Positions 20,717 through 25,010 of a stretch of DNA of 25,010 nucleotides are shown piece after piece. A program made the translations under genes and the position numbers. The notes under the pieces were generated by a model that had not been told where the DNA came from, ran no database searches, and saw only the letters and a program-made list of their open reading frames with translations. The stretch covers positions 1 to 25,010 of IMG/VR virus record IMGVR_UViG_3300035198_000132, one strand, 5' to 3'. The DNA is from a virus. The first letter of the stretch is position 1, and each line of letters starts with the position of its first letter.

Positions 20717-22172
20717 GCTTTTCAAATGGGTCAAAGAGCTCTATCTTCCTTATGTTGAATTGGGTATCAATCTCTATCCTCTTAATAATAAACCGACAAA
20801 ACTCTTTCTGCTGTTCCCTCGTCAAGTCGTTCCATTCCAATTCTTGCACCATTTGGAAGATTATCTCCACATCCGCCACCCGCCGTCGTTCCCGAGCAAG
20901 CTCAAGCTGTCGCTCTAATGCTCTCCTTCTTTGCTCAAGCGTTTCCCATTTCTCATCAAACTTCTGCTTTTCAATCTTCCCTTCAGTGTAAAGCTCAATC
21001 AATCTATCCCTTGCCCTTTCAATCTCTTCCAATCGCTTCAATATACTCCCCTCGCTTTTGTGTGTTTCTACCCCTTCCCTTTGCTCCAATTCTTCCTTTA
21101 TCTTCGTCAATAATTCCCCTGAATTTTTCAACCGATAGAATATCTCCTCCGCTATCCACTCAATCTTATCAGTTCTTATGGAATAGCGAAAACCATCTTT
21201 CTGCTTTCTACACCTACAGGCGTAATAACCTACGCCTTCTCGCTTCCTATCTCTACCGTTCCCCAACATCCCCTTCCCACAAACAGGACATTTCAAAATC
21301 CCAGTAAGAAGATATGTTAAAGGAGAATAACGCCCTGGATGGCGAGCATATATTCGCTTACAAACATCCCACCATTCCTTAAATGGGATAATTGCTGGGA
21401 CTTCCTTTTCAACCCATATCCATTCCTCTAAATTCGTTTTGAGTGGGTGGGGATAATGTGTCTTTCTTATCCGTCCACGCCCCAATGCTGGTCTGCCTCC
21501 ATAAATTGGGTTATAGAGAATTCTACGAATTTCACTCGCGTGCCATTTGCCCCGACCTGAAGGTGTAGGAATACCTCTCCTCGTCAGCTCCTTTGCTATC
21601 TTCTCAGCTCCCATACGCTTCGCCATTTGGAAAATTTCCCGCACTACTTCCGCCTCCTCTTCCACGATTTCCATTTTCCCATCATTATACCGATAGCCAT
21701 ATACCCGTTGAGCTTGCCCATAACGATACCCTTGTTTCATTTTCTCCCAGCGTCCTCTCTGAGTGCGTCTTATAATCATCATCCTTTCCCAACGCCCAAT
21801 GAGAGCCAACAGGTCGGAGATAAAATCATCCTGCTCGTTCTCAAAGGAAAACTCTTGCGTCGGTGTAATCACCTTTACCCCCGCCTTCTTTAAAGCTGCT
21901 TTCAACATTCCGTATTCAATGAGGTCGGTAGGACGAGCAAGTCGGTCAAAATCCACAACGCAAATCGCTTGAAACTCAGGAAGACGAGCTAAAAGATTTT
22001 GCAATGCAGGACGCTTCTGAATAGTCGTTCCCGAGCCTACTTCACGGAAGACTTCATATTCCCAACCCCTCTGGCGAGCCAGCTCAGTTAAGAGACGTTC
22101 CTGCGTCTCTAAACTATTCCCTTCCTCCTCCTGAAGTTCTGTGGAAACCCTGCAGTAAATCGCTACTCGCAT
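20706..22172 (-). CDS. Large serine recombinase (phage integrase)
   Basis: This 488-aa site-specific recombinase inserts or excises phage DNA through a serine nucleophile. The resolvase domain (1-150) opens MRVAIYCRVSTELQEEEGNS, with S10 as nucleophile and the CVVDFDRLARPTDLIEYG motif. The recombinase domain (about 160-265) contains VYGYRYNDGKMEIVEEEAEV, KELTRRGIPTPSGRGKWHAS and IRRILYNPIYGGRPALGRG. A zinc ribbon follows (LKCPVCGKGML, then YYACRCRKQ). A long coiled coil (about 375-440) precedes the end, and it controls synapsis in such integrases. The start has only a weak ribosome binding site and lies two bases after the upstream stop, so it is probably coupled. It follows the repressor in the same direction. 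Confidence 0.92.
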   Translation of the reverse strand: MRVAIYCRVSTELQEEEGNSLETQERLLTELARQRGWEYEVFREVGSGTTIQKRPALQNLLARLPEFQAICVVDFDRLARPTDLIEYGMLKAALKKAGVKVITPTQEFSFENEQDDFISDLLALIGRWERMMIIRRTQRGRWEKMKQGYRYGQAQRVYGYRYNDGKMEIVEEEAEVVREIFQMAKRMGAEKIAKELTRRGIPTPSGRGKWHASEIRRILYNPIYGGRPALGRGRIRKTHYPHPLKTNLEEWIWVEKEVPAIIPFKEWWDVCKRIYARHPGRYSPLTYLLTGILKCPVCGKGMLGNGRDRKREGVGYYACRCRKQKDGFRYSIRTDKIEWIAEEIFYRLKNSGELLTKIKEELEQREGVETHKSEGSILKRLEEIERARDRLIELYTEGKIEKQKFDEKWETLEQRRRALERQLELARERRRVADVEIIFQMVQELEWNDLTREQQKEFCRFIIKRIEIDTQFNIRKIELFDPFEKLGI

Positions 22173-22173
22173 A

Positions 22174-22548
22174 TCATTTCTTTTTCTTTCTCTCTATTGC
22201 TCCGAGAGTGGGGATAATATCTACCTTCGGCTTTTGCAGTCGCTCTTCCTGTTGGGGTGGAAGACTTACTTGTGGGGTTTGGGGAATTGTAGTAGGATTT
22301 TGAGCTCGCAATTGCCTTTTCGCTTTCCATTGCTTTATCAGAGCGGTAATATATGCTCCTGCCACAAGTCCTTTGATAAACACCTCAATGGAAAACAATA
22401 TCCAAACCAAGCCGACCGTTATAATCAGCCCAGGCAAGCCCAGAAACAGCGTAGCGGGAACTCCCAGGAAAAACAACATCCCCAGATAGAGACCGCATCC
22501 TGTATTAGTTAAAACTTTCTCTATTTCCTGCCTCTGGGGATCTTGCAT
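22174..22548 (-). CDS. Small membrane protein, two helices, before integrase
   Basis: This 124-aa protein starts behind TGGAGGTGATTTGAG. Residues about 17-60 are strongly hydrophobic (GCGLYLGMLFFLGVPATLFL, then GLPGLIITVGLVWILFSIEV), giving two or three membrane spans. A proline/glutamine-rich cytoplasmic tail follows (IPQTPQVSLPPQQEERLQKP), ending in IERKKKK. No family recognised. Its place in the lysogeny transcript suggests expression from the prophage; superinfection exclusion is a reasonable but untested idea. Confidence 0.6.
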   Translation of the reverse strand: MQDPQRQEIEKVLTNTGCGLYLGMLFFLGVPATLFLGLPGLIITVGLVWILFSIEVFIKGLVAGAYITALIKQWKAKRQLRAQNPTTIPQTPQVSLPPQQEERLQKPKVDIIPTLGAIERKKKK

Positions 22549-22584
22549 CTCAAATCACCTCCATATCAATGATACCAAATCCCC

Positions 22585-22925
22585 CTACGGATTGCATACC
22601 TTACACGGCATATAACCCTGCGAAATTGCCTCCTCTCGGGTGCGGAAATATACTCTGTTCGTTGGTGAAATCTTCTGAGCCCATTGACAATCGGGTCGAT
22701 GGAACTTCATAGTGCGGGAATTCCCAATATACCCACTTGCTATTGGCATCGTTTGAGGCTGTGTTTGAACTTGTTGCTGTGTAGGGTATGTTGTCAGCGG
22801 TTGGGTCGGAAATGAGGGAGTTTTAGGCTGGGGAACAGGGCGTAGAAGTGCCCAGAGAAAAAGCCCAAAGAGAATTATGATGATAACTCCCAAACAGCCA
22901 ATTAAATTCTTATTTTGCGTTCCAT
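22585..22925 (-). CDS. Membrane-anchored zinc-knuckle protein (Ada metal-binding-like), apparent frameshift near start
   Basis: The C-terminal half (about 50 residues) reads YIGNSRTMKFHRPDCQWAQK, SPTNRVYFRTREEA and GYMPCKVCNP. This is the Ada-type zinc-binding module, with HxxxC and CxxC as likely ligands, found in many secreted or membrane proteins. It is preceded by one hydrophobic helix (VIIIILFGLFLWALL) and a P/Q/T-rich linker. The best start is ATG 22925, after TAAGGAGGCGAGT, but that frame ends after seven codons. One added A in the AAAA run (22913-22916) would join it to give MERKNKNLIGCLGVIIII. Without that, only a TTG at 22893 with no ribosome binding site is available. Either the gene is frameshifted, or one base is missing in the sequence. 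Confidence 0.6.
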
Positions 22926-22935
22926 ACTCGCCTCC

Positions 22936-23601
22936 TTACCTCAAAAATCTCTTGATTTCCACTACCTTCCCAATTATCCGCATCCGCATCGGCGGGCTGA
23001 CTTCTATATTAGGATATGCTGGGTTGAGGCTCTCTAAAACAACCTTCCCTGCCTGCAACCGATACCGCTTTACAGTGCTTTCCCACCCACCATCAGTTTC
23101 AATGGAAACTACGATAATATCTCCATTGGTTGCCGTGTCCTGGGGTCGGATGATAAGGAAATCGCCAGGCAAGATAAAGGGTGCCATACTATCCCCTTCG
23201 GCTCGGATAGCAAAAGCTGCGCCTGGAGCTTCTCCTTCATAAAGAGGGACATAACCTAATGGGGCAACTTCTGGCTCAATTGGATTTCCGCAGGGAACCA
23301 CAGCAATAACGGGAATTAATGGGCTGGGCTGTTTTCTTACAACTTCCACTTCTTTATCCTCTTTATAAGTGGAAATTCCCAACAGTTTTAAAACTTCTTG
23401 TCGGGGGATATTCATAGCGTCGGCTAATCGGAATAAGGTGTCAATGTTGGGTCTGACTATTCCATCCTCAATCGCATAAAGATGGGAACGGGAAACACCT
23501 GCCTTCTCAGCTAACCGCTTTATTGTGTAGCCGACCCGTTGCCGATTTTTAACTACCCATTCAGCGATTTTTTGTTTTTCCTCAATCATCATCAAGAGCA
23601 A
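22936..23601 (-). CDS. CI-like repressor (XRE HTH plus S24 self-cleaving domain)
   Basis: This 221-aa repressor keeps the early promoter off in the lysogen. The XRE-type HTH spans about 20-75 (GYTIKRLAEKAGVSRSHLYA then IEDGIVRPNIDTLFRLADAM). The S24/LexA-like part begins near 95, with a Cys-Gly cleavage site (C104-G105 in VVPCGNP), nucleophile S138 (EGDSMAPF) and general base K178 (STVKRYR). RecA-stimulated cleavage on DNA damage would lift repression. Start: a TTG at 23601 lies nine bases after GGAGG, while the ATG at 23592 is too far away, so I choose TTG. It is divergent from the Cro/HipB-like gene. Confidence 0.9.
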   Translation of the reverse strand: MLLMMIEEKQKIAEWVVKNRQRVGYTIKRLAEKAGVSRSHLYAIEDGIVRPNIDTLFRLADAMNIPRQEVLKLLGISTYKEDKEVEVVRKQPSPLIPVIAVVPCGNPIEPEVAPLGYVPLYEGEAPGAAFAIRAEGDSMAPFILPGDFLIIRPQDTATNGDIIVVSIETDGGWESTVKRYRLQAGKVVLESLNPAYPNIEVSPPMRMRIIGKVVEIKRFLR

Positions 23602-23673
23602 AGTTAATCACCTCCTATTCTTTTATGTAGTTCAATTTTTAGACATTGTTTCAAAAAATTTTGTTCCAAATAT

Positions 23674-23702
23674 TTGACGATTGTCTTTATTGTGTTTATA
23701 AT
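23674..23702 (+). promoter_or_regulatory. Early promoter (sigma70 type) with overlapping operator candidate
   Basis: TTGACG (23674-23679), a 17-nt spacer and TATAAT (23697-23702) make a near-consensus promoter directed to the plus-strand early genes. A short palindrome GACGATTGTC (23676-23685) overlaps the -35 box and is a candidate binding site for the repressor or the Cro-like protein. A related half-site, GACATTGTTTC, lies at 23642-23652 toward the repressor gene. Confidence 0.75.
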
Positions 23703-23737
23703 GTGTATTAGAATAGAACAGGAGGTGATTTTTAAAA

Positions 23738-23968
23738 ATGCAAGTAGCTCCATCTATTGAGTTTGAAGCTGCCCAATTTCTAAAAAGGTTGGGGAAGATG
23801 ATACAAGAGGAAAGGAAACAAAGAGGGATGAGACTGGTTGATGTATTTGCCCTCTCGGGTGTTGCTCCTTCCTCTCTACGGCTTATAGAACGGGGGGAAT
23901 ATAAAGGTTTTGCAAGCATTTACAAAGTGCTACGAGCTTTGGGTTTTACCCTGGAGGTGTCAAAATGA
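23738..23968 (+). CDS. Cro/HipB-like HTH regulator
   Basis: This 76-aa XRE-type DNA-binding protein opens MQVAPSIEFEAAQFLKRLGK, then MIQEERKQRGMRLVDVFALS, GVAPSSLRLIERGEYKGFAS and IYKVLRALGFTLEVSK. The HTH covers about residues 15-72, nearly the whole protein. It is the first plus-strand gene behind the early promoter, so it is the likely lytic regulator opposing the repressor. The ending GFTLEV is like HipB-type antitoxins, but no toxin gene follows. The ribosome binding site is ACAGGAGGTGATTT. Confidence 0.85.
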   Translation: MQVAPSIEFEAAQFLKRLGKMIQEERKQRGMRLVDVFALSGVAPSSLRLIERGEYKGFASIYKVLRALGFTLEVSK

Positions 23969-24147
23969 ACCGCCCTACCCCAAAACCAACCCCTGAATTC
24001 ACCCCTGAGGAAAGGATGGCTGGCGTCGTCCGTATTCTCATTGAGGCGGCGCTGGCTAAAATGCAAAGAATGAAAAAAGAAGCGGACGAGGTTTCCGAGA
24101 AGGTTTCCTCGTCCGCTTCTTCTTTATCCCCAAAAGAAAGGAGGTGA
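23965..24147 (+). CDS. 60-aa early protein with internal hairpin
   Basis: ATG at 23965 overlaps the HTH stop (ATGA) behind GGAGGTGTCAAA. The protein begins MNRPTPKPTPEFTPEERMAG and continues VVRILIEAALAKMQRMKKEA into a serine-rich tail (SSSASSLSPKERR). It is a proline-rich head plus one amphipathic helix. A 15-bp inverted repeat lies within its last third. The stop codon overlaps the ribosome binding site of the next gene. Function unknown. Confidence 0.55.
   Translation: MNRPTPKPTPEFTPEERMAGVVRILIEAALAKMQRMKKEADEVSEKVSSSASSLSPKERR
24077..24121 (+). terminator. Strong hairpin inside early gene, terminator-like
   Basis: AAGAAGCGGACGAGG (24077-24091) and CCTCGTCCGCTTCTT (24107-24121) are perfect inverted repeats of 15 bp around a 15-nt loop. 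A-run AAAAAA precedes the stem and CTTTATCC follows, so it could act on either strand, although the U-tract is poor. It lies inside the 60-aa reading frame, whose translation would pass through it. Confidence 0.6.
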
Positions 24148-24152
24148 AAAGA

Positions 24153-24500
24153 ATGTCCTTGATGACCAGGGCTGAGAGACGAGAGCGGGAGATGATTATT
24201 GACCAAATCCTTGAGCTGTGGCAGGAGCTCAAGGGATACTGCCTCCCGCATATCCGCAACTCCCTCCGTTACTACTTTGGGATTTCCGTCCCAGAAGATG
24301 TCTCGGAAGCGGAGTTGCGTGGAGCTCTGCTTGGCATCTCAGCCCCAAATGGAATTCTCAGAGCATACAAAAATATGCTCTGGGAAAAGAGATGCCTGGA
24401 ACAATACCGCCTCCGCAGGCTGGAAGAGAGGGAGGCGGTAAGGACGGAGTTCGTGCCGTCCATTTCCCAGCCCAAGCAGGAGATGGACTGGGGAATTTGA
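24153..24500 (+). CDS. Unknown early protein
   Basis: The start chosen is ATG 24153, eight bases after GGAGG (AAAGGAGGTGAAAAGA); a GTG at 24144 would overlap the site itself. The 115-aa protein is highly charged: MSLMTRAERREREMIIDQIL, ELWQELKGYCLPHIRNSLRY, LLGISAPNGILRAYKNMLWE, QYRLRRLEEREAVRTEFVPS. The short motif VSEAELRGALLGISAPNG has a phage replication-accessory feel but I cannot name the family. It lies in the early transcript just before a possible recombination gene. Confidence 0.6.
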   Translation: MSLMTRAERREREMIIDQILELWQELKGYCLPHIRNSLRYYFGISVPEDVSEAELRGALLGISAPNGILRAYKNMLWEKRCLEQYRLRRLEEREAVRTEFVPSISQPKQEMDWGI

Positions 24501-24512
24501 CCGAGAGACGGA

Positions 24513-24532
24513 GAGGTGGTGCCCGCCACCTC
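24513..24532 (+). other. Short hairpin between early genes
   Basis: GAGGTGG (24513-24519) and CCACCTC (24526-24532) can pair around TGCCCG. No T-run follows. It lies 30 bases before the start of the next gene and might influence coupling or RNA stability; it may also be chance. Confidence 0.35.
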
Positions 24533-24562
24533 CCTAAACAAAACTAAAAGGAGGTGTTTCTT

Positions 24563-25010
24563 GTGAAAAATTATAACGAAAAAGTGCAAATTGTCAAGCG
24601 AGAGGAAGCTCTCTCGCCCGCCCTCTCAAAGGAGGAAATCCTTGCGAGAGGGAAACAGGTCAAGGAAAGCTGGGAGGCATACTCCCAGCTCGTCAAGGAA
24701 TTAGCTGAACGGGGAGACTTCATTGAATTCCGTTCAAAGAAAACGAAGGAACAAAAGACACTCCCTACGAAAAACTGGTTTCTCAAGCTGGCCCTGGTAT
24801 TTGACCTCTCCATCCTTGAGCCGACCGTCGTCTCCAATGCTGGTGATAGAGACGACACGAAACCATACAAGGTTAGGGTCACAGTTGAGCGAGCAGGAAG
24901 GCGTGTTTCCGCTACAGGAGCTTGTGCCCCAGCGGAATTCATTGCCAGAGGAGAAACCACAAGAGCCAAATCCTTCGCTTTGCAGACTGCTGAGACCAGA
25001 GCGATGAACA
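24563..25010 (+). CDS. Early gene, incomplete at right edge; possible recombination/replication protein
   Basis: GTG at 24563 follows AAAGGAGGTGTTTCTT and opens 149 codons without a stop up to the window end. The protein runs MKNYNEKVQIVKREEALSPA, LSKEEILARGKQVKESWEAY, then TLPTKNWFLKLALVFDLSIL, VTVERAGRRVSATGACAPAE and RAKSFALQTAETRAMN at the edge. A short strand domain followed by an ALQTAETRAMN-type segment is familiar from phage and archaeal proteins tentatively linked to single-strand annealing or recombination (ETRA-x-N-RA type motifs). I cannot name the family with certainty. The early position fits DNA metabolism. Confidence 0.55.
   Translation, partial: MKNYNEKVQIVKREEALSPALSKEEILARGKQVKESWEAYSQLVKELAERGDFIEFRSKKTKEQKTLPTKNWFLKLALVFDLSILEPTVVSNAGDRDDTKPYKVRVTVERAGRRVSATGACAPAEFIARGETTRAKSFALQTAETRAMN

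Noticed and set aside
23602-23672. Promoter for the repressor gene (TTGAAA with a 19-nt spacer to TACATA on the minus strand)
   Set aside because: Spacing and -10 match are poor; a promoter must exist nearby but I cannot fix it.
1-25010. tRNA genes, CRISPR arrays, insertion sequences
   Set aside because: No cloverleaf, regular spaced repeats or transposase found on either strand.

Overview
The window is a tailed bacteriophage genome segment (free phage or prophage). It carries a long, tightly packed late operon on the minus strand, from about 20660 down to the left edge. A lysogeny block on the same strand covers 20706-23601, and a divergent early operon on the plus strand runs from 23738 off the right edge. 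Almost every gene starts behind a strong GGAGGTGA-type ribosome binding site, and most junctions overlap as ATGA or abut. The host is therefore a bacterium that relies heavily on Shine-Dalgarno initiation, Firmicutes-like in that respect. Many proteins are rich in E, K and R, which would suit a thermophile, but that is only a guess. I see no tRNA, rRNA, CRISPR array or insertion sequence.

Late operon in transcription order (right to left): large terminase, a small unknown, a 38-aa membrane peptide, a second tail-assembly-chaperone homologue and a 59-aa protein. A terminator-like hairpin follows. Next come a Mu gp29-like portal, a Mu gpF-like head protein with a C-terminal HExxH metalloprotease-like domain, and a Mu gpI-like protease whose 3' part seems to be re-initiated internally as scaffold. 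Then come a decoration protein, the E-type major capsid protein, three related gp35-like small proteins surrounding a Dam-type methylase, gp36- and gp37-like connector/tail terminator proteins and the major tail protein. The tail chaperone pair with a -1 frameshift, a short (520 aa) tape measure, an Ig/FN3 protein and a gpS-like completion protein complete this part.

The lysis cassette (amidase and two holin-like membrane proteins) lies inside the tail block. It is followed by a 650-aa tail hub/receptor-binding-like protein, a CxxC plus helix-turn-helix protein and an incomplete ORF open at the left edge. The head is thus Mu-like in gene content and order, while the chaperone frameshift and tape measure indicate a tail with a short, roughly 80 nm, tube.

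Lysogeny and early block: a large serine integrase whose stop codon lies inside a perfect 44-bp palindrome, two small membrane proteins (one with an apparent one-base frameshift), and a self-cleaving S24 repressor. A well-formed sigma70-type promoter lies in the divergent gap and drives a Cro/HipB-like HTH gene, two unknown small genes and an incomplete gene with an ETRA-type motif that may belong to recombination or replication. The integrase sits between phage modules on both sides, not at a prophage end. That suggests a circular or circularly permuted phage sequence, or a prophage with an unusual arrangement.

The observations most worth a second look are the duplicated tail chaperone beside the terminase, the 44-bp palindrome, the terminator directly in front of the portal gene, the MuF-zincin fusion, the nested scaffold start, and hairpins after the capsid gene whose loops copy the 3' end of 16S rRNA.
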